A stretch of DNA of 64,000 nucleotides from JAJKIV01 sp036741775 (GCA_036741775.1 DAINRQ010000028.1:1-64000), one strand, 5' to 3'; positions 35,241 through 43,911 are shown, counted from the stretch's first letter. Made by a program: numbers and translations. The notes: generated from the letters alone by a model not told the origin.

Positions 35241-35938
35241 GCGCGGCGGAGCAGCCGCTCGTCGCGAACGACGCGCCCGTCGAGCATGTGAACCACACGC
35301 CGCGCCGCGGCCGCGAGCTGCTCATCGTGCGTCACGACGATGATCGTCGTGCCGTCCCGGTTGAGCTGCTCGAACAGGGCAATGACGTCCGCGCCCGTAC
35401 GCGCGTCCAATTCGCCAGTCGGCTCGTCGGCGAGCAACAATGCCGGGCGGTTCGCCAGCGCGCGCGCGATCGCCACACGCTGTTGTTCGCCGCCAGACAG
35501 TTCGGACGGGCGATGGTTCGCCCGCGCCTCCAAACCGACATAGCCTAACAACTCCATCGCGCGGTCCCGCCGCTCCGCGGGGCGTATCCGCGCCTCCGCC
35601 ATTGGCAGCTCGATGTTCTCGCGGGCACTGAGCACCGGCAACAGGTAAAACCGCTGAAACACGAAGCCAACCTTCGTGAGGCGAAATCGCGTCGCGTCAC
35701 GGTCGGCCAGCGCGCTCACCTCGGTCCCGCCGATCGTCACCGTACCTCGCGTCGGCCGGTCGATTGCGCCGAGGAGATTGAGAAGCGTGGACTTGCCACA
35801 CCCGGATGGCCCAACGATCGCGAGGTGCTCGCCCGCCGTGACGTCGAGCGTCACGCCGCGCACGGCGTGCACCGCAGTGCCGGCTAGCGCGTAATCCCGA
35901 TGCACGTCGCGCGCAGCAACGAGTGGCGACGCGCTCAT
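35237..35938 (-). CDS. ABC transporter ATP-binding protein (MacB/LolD type)
   Basis: A 233-residue ATPase. Walker A GPSGCGKST, Q-loop FVFQRFYLLPVLSARENI, signature LSGGEQQRVAIARAL, Walker B ALLLADEPTGELD and the switch histidine VTHDEQ are all present. The FQRFYLLP-type Q-loop is typical of the LolD/MacB class that powers FtsX-like permeases, extracting or exporting substrates from the outer leaflet rather than importing. Coupled to the upstream permease (ATGA at 35935-35938) and to the downstream AttH-like gene. Confidence 0.92.
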   Translation of the reverse strand: MSASPLVAARDVHRDYALAGTAVHAVRGVTLDVTAGEHLAIVGPSGCGKSTLLNLLGAIDRPTRGTVTIGGTEVSALADRDATRFRLTKVGFVFQRFYLLPVLSARENIELPMAEARIRPAERRDRAMELLGYVGLEARANHRPSELSGGEQQRVAIARALANRPALLLADEPTGELDARTGADVIALFEQLNRDGTTIIVVTHDEQLAAAARRVVHMLDGRVVRDERLLRRA

Positions 35939-37122
35939 CCGACCGCCTCTTCGCGAAGCGTCGCGGCGACGGGCAGCGACGCCGCGCGCCACGCGGGATA
36001 GACGCCAGCCGCGATACCCGAGACCACCAGCAACCCGATCGCGCGGAATGCGGAGCCGGGCTGGAAAAGGAAGAAGTCGATCGCGTCAGGAAGCCCTGGG
36101 AAGCCGCGAAGAATCGAGTTGAGGTATCGCGCGGTACCGAAGCCGAGCACCAACCCCGCCGCCGCACCGGCGAGACTCAATCCGATCCCCTCGAGCACGA
36201 TCTGCTGGACGACGTGCAGGCGCGAAACACCGATCGCACGCATGACGGCAATCTCGCCAATGCGCTCGTTCACGCTCACCGTGACGATCGTGGTGACGAG
36301 CAGGAATCCCACAATGAGGCTGACCGCGCCGAGGATGAAGGCGAGCTGCCTGAAGTAGCTCAACCGGTTCTCCGCTTCGGCGACGGCGGCGGCAGTCGAG
36401 AGCGCCGTGACGCGCGGCACCGTTTGCTCGATCGTCGCGCGCGCCTCCTCGACGTCGGCGCTCGGCGCGGTGCGAACCATGAACAACGAGACGCGATCGG
36501 CCCGGTCGATGCCCCCCATCGCCTGAACGGTTCCGAGAGGCAGCGCGGCCGCCCGGTCCGTCGCGCTCAGGAAGACAAAGCGCGCGCGTCCGGTAACGAC
36601 GAGGCGTCGGCGCCCGGCGTACGTTTGCAACTGCGGGTCGAAGCCGACCGCGACGTCGAGCGTATCGCCGATGCGCCCACCGGCGCGAGCCAGCAACGCG
36701 TCGCTCGCTACGAGCTCATTCGACGATGAAGGGTGCTCCCCCTCGAGCAGCTCGTAGTCGCCCTGCACCCGAGGATCGAGACCGAGTGCGAACGCAGTGA
36801 CCGTCCCGTTCGCCGCGAGGACGTGGAAGGTCGCACCGAGCACGGGGGCGACGGCGGTTACGCCCGGCACTCGTGCGATCTCGGCCGCCGCGCTCGCGGC
36901 TCCGCCGATCGTCGCTTCGCTGTCGAACGGGAGTGTGCCGCGTGGCGATACGCGAATGGTGAACCCGTTGCGGCCAAGGAGGCTCGCAAACGATTCGCGC
37001 ATCCCGGTTGCGAGCATCACCATGTCGAGGAGCATGGCCGCCGACACGGCGACTCCGAGTCCCGCGAGCAGGGTGCGACTCGAGTGACGGCGCAGCGACA
37101 GCGCCGCGAGGCGAACCCGCAT
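35935..37122 (-). CDS. ABC transporter permease, MacB/FtsX family
   Basis: A 395-residue permease with one N-terminal helix (SRTLLAGLGVAVSAAMLLDMVML), a large periplasmic domain (45-265) and three C-terminal helices (LAFILGAVSLIVGFLLVTTIVTVSVNE, LSLAGAAAGLVLGFGTARYL, FRAIGLLVVSGIAAGVYPAWRAA). The NERIGEIAVMRAIG motif after the first C-terminal helix is characteristic. Its start overlaps the stop of the second permease gene (TGATG). It would form a heterodimer with the product of 37122-38000. Confidence 0.9.
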   Translation of the reverse strand: MRVRLAALSLRRHSSRTLLAGLGVAVSAAMLLDMVMLATGMRESFASLLGRNGFTIRVSPRGTLPFDSEATIGGAASAAAEIARVPGVTAVAPVLGATFHVLAANGTVTAFALGLDPRVQGDYELLEGEHPSSSNELVASDALLARAGGRIGDTLDVAVGFDPQLQTYAGRRRLVVTGRARFVFLSATDRAAALPLGTVQAMGGIDRADRVSLFMVRTAPSADVEEARATIEQTVPRVTALSTAAAVAEAENRLSYFRQLAFILGAVSLIVGFLLVTTIVTVSVNERIGEIAVMRAIGVSRLHVVQQIVLEGIGLSLAGAAAGLVLGFGTARYLNSILRGFPGLPDAIDFFLFQPGSAFRAIGLLVVSGIAAGVYPAWRAASLPVAATLREEAVG

Positions 37123-38000
37123 CAGCGCCCGAACAGCGTGAGCGGTGGCGTACGCGCGAGACGTCGCGCGGCGAGCGCCCCCGCCCCGATTCCGAGCACC
37201 AACGAAAGCGCGACCGAGAGCGCAACCGTTCCGGGAGTGACGATCGCGAACCGGAGCGGCGTGCGGTAGACCGCCTGGTAGTGGTCATTCACGAGCCACG
37301 CGACCACGAGACCCAGTGCCACACCAACGAGGCTCCCGGCGAGCGCGACGAATGACGACTCGAGCATCACCGACCGGACGACCGTCGACCGCGAGATCCC
37401 CATGAGGCGCATCGCGGCGACGTCGCGCCGCCGCTCGTCGACCTTGAGCAGCATGATGCAGAGGAGAAACGTCGCGCTCGCGACGATGGTGATGACGCCG
37501 ATCGCCCGATGAAATCGGCTCACGACCTGGAACGTCTTCGACGTTTCGACCGCGATCGCTTCCGACCGGTACGCGCGAAAGCCGAACGCGGTCGCGTTGA
37601 CGCGCTGCAGCACGGAGTCGGTCGCGGCACCACCCGCCGTCTGAATGGCAAAGCGATCCACGCGATCGCCATATCCGATGACGCGCTGCAGATGATCGAG
37701 GTGCATGCGGATGCGGTAGTCGCTGCGTGCCACCTCGGACGGGTCGGCCCGACGCCTCACGATGGCCGCGATGCGCACCGTATCGCCTCGCGCGGCGCCC
37801 GGCTCGGGTGCGATCACGACGCGGTCGCCCACGCGAAGTCCCGCATCAGCGGCGAGGCGCTCGTCGATGGCAATGGTGCGCTCCGCTGATGCAGCCGGCG
37901 CAACGGAGTCGATCCGCTGCGCCGTCGCCGATGCGAGCGGCGTCGCGACTATCAGGGCGACGAGGAGAGCCGTCAGCGCGTAGCCGAGTGGCGGACCCAC
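37122..38000 (-). CDS. ABC transporter permease, FtsX-like, short N-terminus
   Basis: A 292-residue FtsX-like protein beginning GTG at 38000, chosen because the first hydrophobic stretch (LGYALTALLVALIVATPLA) follows immediately. The periplasmic part is small (about 25-170), then VGVITIVASATFLLCIMLLKVDERRRDVAAMRLMG and two more helices. The DERRRDVAAMRLMG motif matches the family. It overlaps the upstream holin-X-like gene by 28 nt in another frame. The N-terminus is shorter than in usual members, which may mean a start further upstream. Confidence 0.8.
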   Translation of the reverse strand: MGPPLGYALTALLVALIVATPLASATAQRIDSVAPAASAERTIAIDERLAADAGLRVGDRVVIAPEPGAARGDTVRIAAIVRRRADPSEVARSDYRIRMHLDHLQRVIGYGDRVDRFAIQTAGGAATDSVLQRVNATAFGFRAYRSEAIAVETSKTFQVVSRFHRAIGVITIVASATFLLCIMLLKVDERRRDVAAMRLMGISRSTVVRSVMLESSFVALAGSLVGVALGLVVAWLVNDHYQAVYRTPLRFAIVTPGTVALSVALSLVLGIGAGALAARRLARTPPLTLFGR

Positions 38001-38449
38001 GCCGCCGTGTCCTTGAGGGATTCCCTCGATGCCTCGAGCGAGTACGACGGTTCCTTCAGATTCGCCAGGCCGCGGCGCACGAGGAGCCACCCCGCAAGGA
38101 GCTCGATGGCACCGACGATCAGCGTGCCGGCCCAGACGTTTCCGCCAGCGATCCTGGACACCACCGCGATGAGGAAGACCGTGAGGGCAACGAGCGCGAC
38201 GACGCCGACCGCGAGCGCGACCGCCAGCCACAGCGACCCGCGGACGCCCGTTCGCACGTTCTCGCGGAGCTCCATCTTCGCGAGCCGGACCTCGTCGGTC
38301 GCCAGCCGCTTGGAATCATCCGTCAATCGGCGAATGAGATCGGGAATGCCGGCGTCGACGTCGACTTGCGTGGACGGGTATGCAGCCACTGTATCCTCCA
38401 CCTTCGAATGCGTTTCCCCTGTGTCCGCTGACTTGGGGGCAAGGAGCAT
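37973..38449 (-). CDS. Phage-holin-like membrane protein (PF07332, holin-X type)
   Basis: A 158-residue protein. A cytosolic N-terminal part (IPDLIRRLTDDSKRLATDEVRLAKMELREN) precedes two transmembrane helices (SLWLAVALAVGVVALVALTVFLIAVV and VWAGTLIVGAIELLAGWLLVRRG). This is the arrangement of the PF07332 family, found widely in bacterial chromosomes, where it is not a phage lysis protein; its role may be in envelope physiology. Immediately upstream of, and overlapping, the ABC permease operon. It lies just after the mntR gene. Confidence 0.78.
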   Translation of the reverse strand: MLLAPKSADTGETHSKVEDTVAAYPSTQVDVDAGIPDLIRRLTDDSKRLATDEVRLAKMELRENVRTGVRGSLWLAVALAVGVVALVALTVFLIAVVSRIAGGNVWAGTLIVGAIELLAGWLLVRRGLANLKEPSYSLEASRESLKDTAAWVRHSATR

Positions 38450-38466
38450 TCCCGCGCGTCAAATGA

Positions 38467-39192
38467 TTACGCGCCGCCTTCCACGAGGATCCTCCCGGCG
38501 AGTGCGTGGCCGATCTGATGCTGCACCTGCCCGACGCGCACCGTCAGCGGCCCCTCGAATGGCGCTCGCTCGAGCAACGTGACGCTGACCCCTGGCCGGA
38601 TGCCGAGCGAGGCCAGGTAACGGAGCAATTCGTCGTTCTCGTCGCCGACGCGAACGACGCGAGCGCGTCGCCCCGTGGCGAGGTCTGCTAACGAGCTGTG
38701 CTTCGTCTCGTCTATCACACCCTCGCGCGTTGGAATCGGGGCGCCGTGCGGATCCGTGTCCGGCTCCCCGATCGCCGCGGCCATCCGATCCACCAGCTCG
38801 TCCGAGGCTGAATGCTCCAGTCGTTCGGCTTCGGCATGCACCTGGTCCCACGCATACCCTAACGCCTTCACGAGATACGCCTCTATCACCCGATGGCGAC
38901 GAATCGTACGGAGTGCCGCCCGACGTCCGCGGTCCGTCAACCGAACCCCGCGGTACCGCTCGTACGCCAGAAGTCCCTGGTCCGCGAGGCGACGCACCAT
39001 CCCGCTGACTGACGCGGGCGCGATCTGCAGGCGATGCGCGATGTCGTTCGTCGCCGCAGCCTCGTGGCTGAGCTCGATCTCGTAGATCGCCTTCAGGTAG
39101 TCCTCGACCGGCGCGGTAAGGTCGGCCGAGGGGGCGTCCGCCGTCTGTCGCGCCGCCACCCGCACGCGCCGCGATGGTCGCTGCGCGGTCAC
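38467..39192 (-). CDS. mntR: DtxR/MntR family metal-dependent repressor
   Basis: A 241-residue regulator. Residues 30-95 are a winged helix (VEDYLKAIYEIE, AHRLQIAPASVSGMVRRLADQGL), followed by the metal-binding dimerisation domain (HRVIEAYLVKALGY, AERLEHSASDELVDRM) and a C-terminal SH3-like FeoA domain (LASLGIRPGVSVTLLERAPFEGPLTVRV). The GTG start at 39192 overlaps the uspA stop (GTGA). Being last in the mntH operon, it most likely senses manganese or iron and represses the operon through the site at 41083-41101. The call of mntR over ideR is by context. Confidence 0.87.
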   Translation of the reverse strand: MTAQRPSRRVRVAARQTADAPSADLTAPVEDYLKAIYEIELSHEAAATNDIAHRLQIAPASVSGMVRRLADQGLLAYERYRGVRLTDRGRRAALRTIRRHRVIEAYLVKALGYAWDQVHAEAERLEHSASDELVDRMAAAIGEPDTDPHGAPIPTREGVIDETKHSSLADLATGRRARVVRVGDENDELLRYLASLGIRPGVSVTLLERAPFEGPLTVRVGQVQHQIGHALAGRILVEGGA

Positions 39193-39641
39193 GGAACGGC
39201 GGCCTTCTGTTTCGCGGGTGCCGGCGCCCGCAGCAGCAGCACCGGAATACTCGTCATGTGGCGCACGGCACTCGCCACGCTGCCGTAGATCAGGTCGGCA
39301 ATGAAACGGTGCCCGTGAGTCGACATCGCGATGAGGTCGCAATGCTCGCGCTCGGCCGCCGCGGCGATCTCGGCCGACGGGTCACCGGTCGCGAGAACCG
39401 CCTCCGCCTGCAGGCCCTCCGACGACAGCGTCGCAGCCAGCCGCTCGATGTACTCGCGGTCGGAGCGCATCTCCTCCGACTCGCGCAGGTTCAGATGTTG
39501 GATGTTTCGCGCCGCCCAGCCATCAGCCACGTGAATCAAGACGATGGACGCGCCGCAGAAGCGGGCCAGCTGGCGGACGTGATCGAGAATCCGCTCGTCG
39601 TAGCTCGAGTTCTCGACCGGAACCAGAATGCGGTGGTACAT
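39189..39641 (-). CDS. Universal stress protein UspA family
   Basis: A 150-residue protein with the Usp fold: YHRILVPVENSSYDERILDHV, IVLIHVADGW, then the ATP-binding-type CDLIAMSTHGHRFIADLIYGSVASAVRHMTSIPVLLL. The G-x2-G-x9-G(S/T) pattern is only partly kept (THGH...YGSVA). One nucleotide separates it from mntH, and its stop is joined to mntR. A link between metal uptake and stress is suggested by the operon. Confidence 0.87.
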   Translation of the reverse strand: MYHRILVPVENSSYDERILDHVRQLARFCGASIVLIHVADGWAARNIQHLNLRESEEMRSDREYIERLAATLSSEGLQAEAVLATGDPSAEIAAAAEREHCDLIAMSTHGHRFIADLIYGSVASAVRHMTSIPVLLLRAPAPAKQKAAVP

Positions 39642-39642
39642 G

Positions 39643-41034
39643 TCAGGCCAGCCACTCGCGGAGCGTCTGGAACAGGAGCCACACGTTGAGCGACGCGATG
39701 ATCATCGCCACCAGGTAGGCGAGAACCTTGACCCACGTCGGGTTGACGAACTCGCCCATCTTCAGGCGGTCCGACGTGAACATCACCAGCGGGAAAACCG
39801 CGAACGAGAGCTGGAAGCTCAGGATCACCTGACTCAGCACCAGCAGCTTGGCCGTCCCGCTCTCGCCGTACAAGATGGCCACGATCGCCGCCGGCACAAT
39901 GGCGATCGCGCGCGTGATGAGGCGCCTGAGCCACGGCCGCAGCCTGATGTTGAGGAATCCCTCCATGACGATCTGGCCGGCGAGCGTCCCCGTGATCGTC
40001 GAGTTCTGACCCGAGGCGAGGAGGGCGAGCGCGAAGACGGTGCTCGCGGCGCCGACGCCGAGCAGCGGCGAGAGCAGCAGGTAGGCATCCTGAATCTCCG
40101 CGACCTGGGTATTGCCCGTGCGATAGAACGTCGCGGCTGCGACGATGAGGATCGACGCGTTGATGAACAGGGCAAACGAGAGCGCGATGGTCGAATCGAC
40201 GAACGCGAACCGCACGGCCTCTCGCTTTCCTTCCGTGGTCAGCTCGTACTTCCGCGTCTGCACGATCGACGAGTGGAGATACAGGTTGTGTGGCATTACC
40301 GTCGCGCCGAGGATTCCGATCGCGATGTACAGCATCTCGCGGTCTTGCAGGATCTGGGGGTCCGGCACGAAGCCCGCGAACACGCCCGCGAGATCCGGGC
40401 GTGAGACGATGAGCTCGAACAGGAAACACACGCCAACGGTCCCGACGAGCGCGATCACCAGCGCCTCGAGGAGCCGGAATCCCTTGTTCTGGAGGTAGAG
40501 CACCAGCAGCACGTCGAGCGCGGTGATGGCGACGCCCCACGCGAGCGGGATACCGAACAGCAGGTTCAGCGCGATCGCGGTTCCGATGACTTCGGCGAGA
40601 TCGCACGCCGCGATCGCGATCTCGCACAGCACCCAGAGAATGAAGTTGGTCTTCGGCCCGTAGTGATCCCGACAGGCCTGCGCGAGATCACGTCCTGTGA
40701 CGATGCCGAGCTTCGACGCGAGACCCTGGAGGAGAACGGCCATGAGGTTCGAGATCAGGATCACGCTGAGGAGCGTGTATCCGAACCGCGAGCCGCCGGC
40801 CAGGTCCGTTGCCCAGTTGCCGGGGTCCATGTAGCCAACCGCTACGAGGTACCCGGGGCCGGCAAACGCCATGATCTTGCGCCACCACGTTGCGCCGGTG
40901 ACCGGTACGGACCGATAGACCTCGGCGAGGCTTGGGGTGACCCGCGACAGGCGCCAGCCCGGCTCGGGGGCGGCGGCCGGGGACGCCGTCGTCGAGCCGT
41001 CGACGTCAGGAGGTGTGCGCGGAGAAACGGTCAT
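39643..41034 (-). CDS. mntH: Nramp-type Mn2+/Fe2+ transporter
   Basis: A 463-residue proton-coupled divalent metal importer with about 11 helices. The metal-binding motif DPGNW in GYMDPGNWATDLAGG (near residue 68) and MPHNLYLHS in helix 6 are both intact. The N-terminal 45 residues are cytosolic and Pro/Ala-rich. First gene of the mntH-uspA-mntR operon. A DtxR-type operator lies about 50 nt upstream of the ATG. Confidence 0.93.
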   Translation of the reverse strand: MTVSPRTPPDVDGSTTASPAAAPEPGWRLSRVTPSLAEVYRSVPVTGATWWRKIMAFAGPGYLVAVGYMDPGNWATDLAGGSRFGYTLLSVILISNLMAVLLQGLASKLGIVTGRDLAQACRDHYGPKTNFILWVLCEIAIAACDLAEVIGTAIALNLLFGIPLAWGVAITALDVLLVLYLQNKGFRLLEALVIALVGTVGVCFLFELIVSRPDLAGVFAGFVPDPQILQDREMLYIAIGILGATVMPHNLYLHSSIVQTRKYELTTEGKREAVRFAFVDSTIALSFALFINASILIVAAATFYRTGNTQVAEIQDAYLLLSPLLGVGAASTVFALALLASGQNSTITGTLAGQIVMEGFLNIRLRPWLRRLITRAIAIVPAAIVAILYGESGTAKLLVLSQVILSFQLSFAVFPLVMFTSDRLKMGEFVNPTWVKVLAYLVAMIIASLNVWLLFQTLREWLA

Positions 41035-41082
41035 ATACGATCGAGTTGGCCGAGGGTGGCCAAGTTTGGACGCGAAGAAGTT

Positions 41083-41101
41083 CTGTTTTAGGCTAAACTA
41101 A
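41083..41101 (-). promoter_or_regulatory. DtxR/MntR-type operator upstream of mntH
   Basis: Read on the minus strand: TTAGTTTAGCCTAAAACAG. It matches the DtxR/IdeR consensus TTAGGTTAGSCTAACCTAA at 14 of 19 positions by my alignment, including the full central TTAGCCTAA. It lies between the divergent end of the Nudix gene and mntH, about 49 nt before the ATG. Confidence 0.62.
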
Positions 41102-41138
41102 CATAGGATCACGTGCGGAACCTGGCAAGCGGCGCACA

Positions 41139-41789
41139 TCACAGCTCCGACGGCCAATCGATGAGCGCGATCAGGTTGCGCAGGATGCGCTCGGTCATCC
41201 CCCACACGACGTGCGCGCCGAGCCGGTACGTCGGTACCCGCCACGTCGCGCCCCTCGAGATGACGTCCGATTCCACGGCGATGCTGGGGTCGGCGAGCGA
41301 CGCGAGCGGCACCCAGAACGAGTCCGCTACCTCATCGCTTGGCAGGATCGAGACGGTGGCGGGAACGACGGCCACGAACGGCGTCACGATGATCGGCGGC
41401 AACACCGGCGTGCGCGGACGCAACTCGTCGAGCGTGCCTATCACGACACCGTCGCGCGCGATGTCGATGCCGGTTTCCTCGAGCGTTTCGCGTACCGCCG
41501 TATCCTGGAGGGTCGCATCGCCAGGTTCGTGGCGGCCGCCGGGTAACGCGACGTGCCCGCTCCAGGGGTCGCCCTGACGCTCGGAGCGCTTGATGAGGAG
41601 CAATTCGAGCACGTCCTGATCGGTGTGGCGGAAGACGACCGCGACGGCGGCGCGCCGTGGCGCGCCATCGTCCGGCGCGAGCGCGCCGGGACGTTCCTCG
41701 AGCGCGCGCGCGAGGCGGCGCAGCGTGGGATGCTCGACGAGGCCGGACGGGTTGCCTGGCGAATCAGCGCGCTCGTCGCCGGGCGGCAT
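41139..41789 (-). CDS. Nudix hydrolase (CoA-pyrophosphatase-like)
   Basis: A 216-residue enzyme. The Nudix box GGRHEPGDATLQDTAVRETLEETG is complete, with REx2EExG. The upstream LLIKRSERQGDPWSGHVALPGG matches the motif that defines the CoA/NADH pyrophosphatase (YeaB/NudL) subgroup, so coenzyme A is the likely substrate. The ATG at 41789 sits 2 nt after the stop of the rhodanese gene on the same strand. Confidence 0.86.
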   Translation of the reverse strand: MPPGDERADSPGNPSGLVEHPTLRRLARALEERPGALAPDDGAPRRAAVAVVFRHTDQDVLELLLIKRSERQGDPWSGHVALPGGRHEPGDATLQDTAVRETLEETGIDIARDGVVIGTLDELRPRTPVLPPIIVTPFVAVVPATVSILPSDEVADSFWVPLASLADPSIAVESDVISRGATWRVPTYRLGAHVVWGMTERILRNLIALIDWPSEL

Positions 41790-41791
41790 GG

Positions 41792-42154
41792 TCAGTCCTC
41801 CACTGGCCCTCCGATCGCGACCCACCCTCCAAACCCCTCGGCCATGGAGGCGACGTTGGTGTAGCCCATCTGCTGGAGCGTATCGGCGGCGAGCGCGGAT
41901 CGGTTGCCGCGTGCGCAGTAGATGACGACGGGCTGGTCGCGGTCGACGTGCATCTCGATGTTCGACTCGAGCTGGCCGCGCGGAATGTGCAGCGCGTTCG
42001 GCAGGTGCCCGAGGTTCCACTCGTTCGGCTCGCGCACATCGAGGTACACCGCGTCCTCGTTCCGTTCCTGCATGGCGAGGACCTCGCGTGGCGTCACCTC
42101 GCGAATGCGCTCCTTGGCTTCGTTGACGAGATCGGTGCCGGTCTTGTAGGTCAT
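41792..42154 (-). CDS. Rhodanese-like sulfurtransferase
   Basis: A 120-residue single-domain rhodanese. The active-site cysteine is in the loop CARGNRS (near residue 80); VYLDVREPNEWNLGHLPNALHIPRG and GFGGWVAIGGP are also typical. It likely carries persulfide sulfur in the cytoplasm. Co-transcribed with the Nudix gene and 15 nt after the LD-carboxypeptidase gene. Confidence 0.87.
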   Translation of the reverse strand: MTYKTGTDLVNEAKERIREVTPREVLAMQERNEDAVYLDVREPNEWNLGHLPNALHIPRGQLESNIEMHVDRDQPVVIYCARGNRSALAADTLQQMGYTNVASMAEGFGGWVAIGGPVED

Positions 42155-42169
42155 ATGGGTGAGGATCGA

Positions 42170-43120
42170 TCAGTCAGTCGTTAGGGCCCGGATCACCGTC
42201 AACGTGCGGGCGTCGGCGTCGAGCACGGCGCGTGCACCCAGCGGGAGCGTCCACTGTTCGTCGATGTGGCCGACCGGCACTCCGGACACGGTCGGGATGC
42301 CGAGCAGTTCGCCGGTCTCGGCGATGACGTCGTCGAGTCGGCGCGCGCCGGCGTCGGACGCTTCGGGGCAGTTCGTGCACGCGCCGAACACGATTGCCCG
42401 GGCGCCGTCGAGCATTCCGGACATGACGAGCTGCCGTAACATCCGGTCGACGCGGTACACCGCCTCGTCGATGTCCTCGAGTACCACGATCGCGCCATCG
42501 AACCGCGGAGCGTACGGCGTTCCGGCCAGTGCGGCGATCAAGGCGAGATTGCCACCGGCCAGCACGCCGTCCGCGCGTCCGGACCGAAGCGTGCGCGCGC
42601 CGGGCGCGCCGCCGCACGGATCGCACCCGGTGACGACTGCGCGATACAGCGACTCGCGGGAGAATTCACTCAGCGCCGCGCGTGCCGTTGGGCCGTGATA
42701 GGTGACGACGCCCGCGCGCGCGATGAGCGCGGCGTGGAGCGCGGTGATATCCGAGTACCCGATCACCGGCTTGGGGCGGCGTGTGAACGCGTCGTAGTCG
42801 AGGGTATCGAGAATCCGCATCGTGCCATAGCCGCCACGAAGGCACCACACGCCATCGATCGCGTCATCCGTCAGCGCGCGATTCAGCTCGAGTGCGCGCT
42901 GCGCATCGTCGCCCGCGAAGTATCCGGCCCGCGCCAGCGCGTTCGACGCGACGACAGGGGTCCACCCGAGCGACTGCACGTTGTCCACGGCGCGCTGTAA
43001 GTCCCGCTCGTCGCGCAGCGGGCCCGCCGGCGCGACGAGCGCGACGCGTGCGCCCTCACTCAACAATGGCGGTTGCCGAAGCGGCCAACCGCTCCCGGCC
43101 CTGGGCTGCTCGTGTATCAA
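42170..43120 (-). CDS. LD-carboxypeptidase (peptidase family S66)
   Basis: A 316-residue cytoplasmic enzyme that removes the terminal D-alanine from murein tetrapeptides during recycling. VALVAPAGPL opens the fold, the nucleophile Ser is in GYSDITALHAAL, and the Glu/His pair is in VLEDIDEAVYRVDRML and VPVGHIDEQW. No ATG is available: TTG at 43120 has AGGGA 5 nt upstream (43126-43130) and is preferred over GTG at 43135 or TTG at 43066. An in-frame extension continues through the scaffold gap on the opposite strand of the next gene and is spurious. Confidence 0.85.
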   Translation of the reverse strand: MIHEQPRAGSGWPLRQPPLLSEGARVALVAPAGPLRDERDLQRAVDNVQSLGWTPVVASNALARAGYFAGDDAQRALELNRALTDDAIDGVWCLRGGYGTMRILDTLDYDAFTRRPKPVIGYSDITALHAALIARAGVVTYHGPTARAALSEFSRESLYRAVVTGCDPCGGAPGARTLRSGRADGVLAGGNLALIAALAGTPYAPRFDGAIVVLEDIDEAVYRVDRMLRQLVMSGMLDGARAIVFGACTNCPEASDAGARRLDDVIAETGELLGIPTVSGVPVGHIDEQWTLPLGARAVLDADARTLTVIRALTTD

Positions 43121-43125
43121 ACGTT

Positions 43126-43130
43126 TCCCT
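43126..43130 (-). promoter_or_regulatory. AGGGA ribosome site supporting a TTG start for LD-carboxypeptidase
   Basis: Five nt before the TTG at 43120; the other candidate starts lack a comparable site. Confidence 0.45.
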
Positions 43131-43224
43131 GGCACATGCGTTGCCACGTCTACGTGCCCCACGGCTCGCTGGAGGTCCCGGCAGGCCTGGAGAACGCAGT
43201 CAAAATACGCTGGAGGGTACTGCC

Positions 43225-43911
43225 ATGGCGGATCAGAACAAGAATCGCGGCTCGGGTGGCGACAGCCAGGATCGCGGCGACAGCGGCATGCAGGGGTCGG
43301 AGTCGCAGCGCGGCTCGCAGGGTGGGTCGGGTGAGTCGCAAAGCGGGTCGCAGCGTGGCTCGCAGGGCGGGTCCCAGGGCGGCGGTATGAGCGGTCAGGG
43401 CGGTAGCACGGGTGGCCAGGGTGGCTACGGCGGCACCAGTCCTGCCTCCGGCGGTGGAAGTCAGCGCGGCTCCCGCTCGGACTCGAGCGACGACATCGAG
43501 GGCATGGGAGACGAGGAACAGCTCGATAAGTCGGGCAAAACCTCGGGCCGCTCCGGCTCCTCGGGCACGGGCAACACGGGCGGCTCGACGTCGGGAACGA
43601 ACACCGGATCCCGGTCGGGCACCGGTAGCGGCGGCACACAGAACACGGGCGGCACGGGCGGAAACGCCGGTGGAACGAACACGGGCGGCATGAGCGGCAG
43701 CGGCGGATCGCAGGGTGGGTCGTCAGGCGGCTCGCAGGGCGGTTCGCAGGGCGGNNNNNNNNNNNNNNNNNNNNNNNNNNNNNNNNNNNNNNNNNNNNNN
43801 NNNNNNNNNNNNNNNNNNNNNNNNNNNNNNNNNNNNNNNNNNNNNNNNNNNNNNTCGCAGGGCGGTTCGCAGGGCGGCTCCCGCGGTGGCTCGTCGGGCA
43901 GCAATCGCTGA
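43225..43911 (+). CDS. Low-complexity Gly/Ser/Gln-rich protein, interrupted by a scaffold gap
   Basis: GGAGGG lies 7 nt before the ATG. The protein is almost entirely Gly, Ser, Gln, Thr, Asn and Arg, with runs of SQGG units, plus one acidic stretch (SSDDIEGMGDEEQLDKSGKTSG). It is probably disordered; similar small proteins are annotated as stress-related, but no domain can be named. The 100-N gap falls inside the SQGGSQGG repeats, so the repeat count and true length are unknown, though the frame is kept on both sides of the placeholder. Confidence 0.7.
   Translation: MADQNKNRGSGGDSQDRGDSGMQGSESQRGSQGGSGESQSGSQRGSQGGSQGGGMSGQGGSTGGQGGYGGTSPASGGGSQRGSRSDSSDDIEGMGDEEQLDKSGKTSGRSGSSGTGNTGGSTSGTNTGSRSGTGSGGTQNTGGTGGNAGGTNTGGMSGSGGSQGGSSGGSQGGSQGXXXXXXXXXXXXXXXXXXXXXXXXXXXXXXXXXXSQGGSQGGSRGGSSGSNR
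43755..43854. other. Scaffold gap of 100 N inside an SQGG-coding repeat
   Basis: Flanked on both sides by the repeat TCGCAGGGCGG. The placeholder length is nominal. Confidence 0.95.

Noticed and set aside
37973..38449. Prophage lysis gene (holin)
   Set aside because: PF07332 proteins are common chromosomal membrane proteins; there is no endolysin or phage gene nearby.
43225..43911. CRISPR-like array of short repeats
   Set aside because: The repeats are coding SQGG units without regular spacers, in frame with an ATG and ribosome site.
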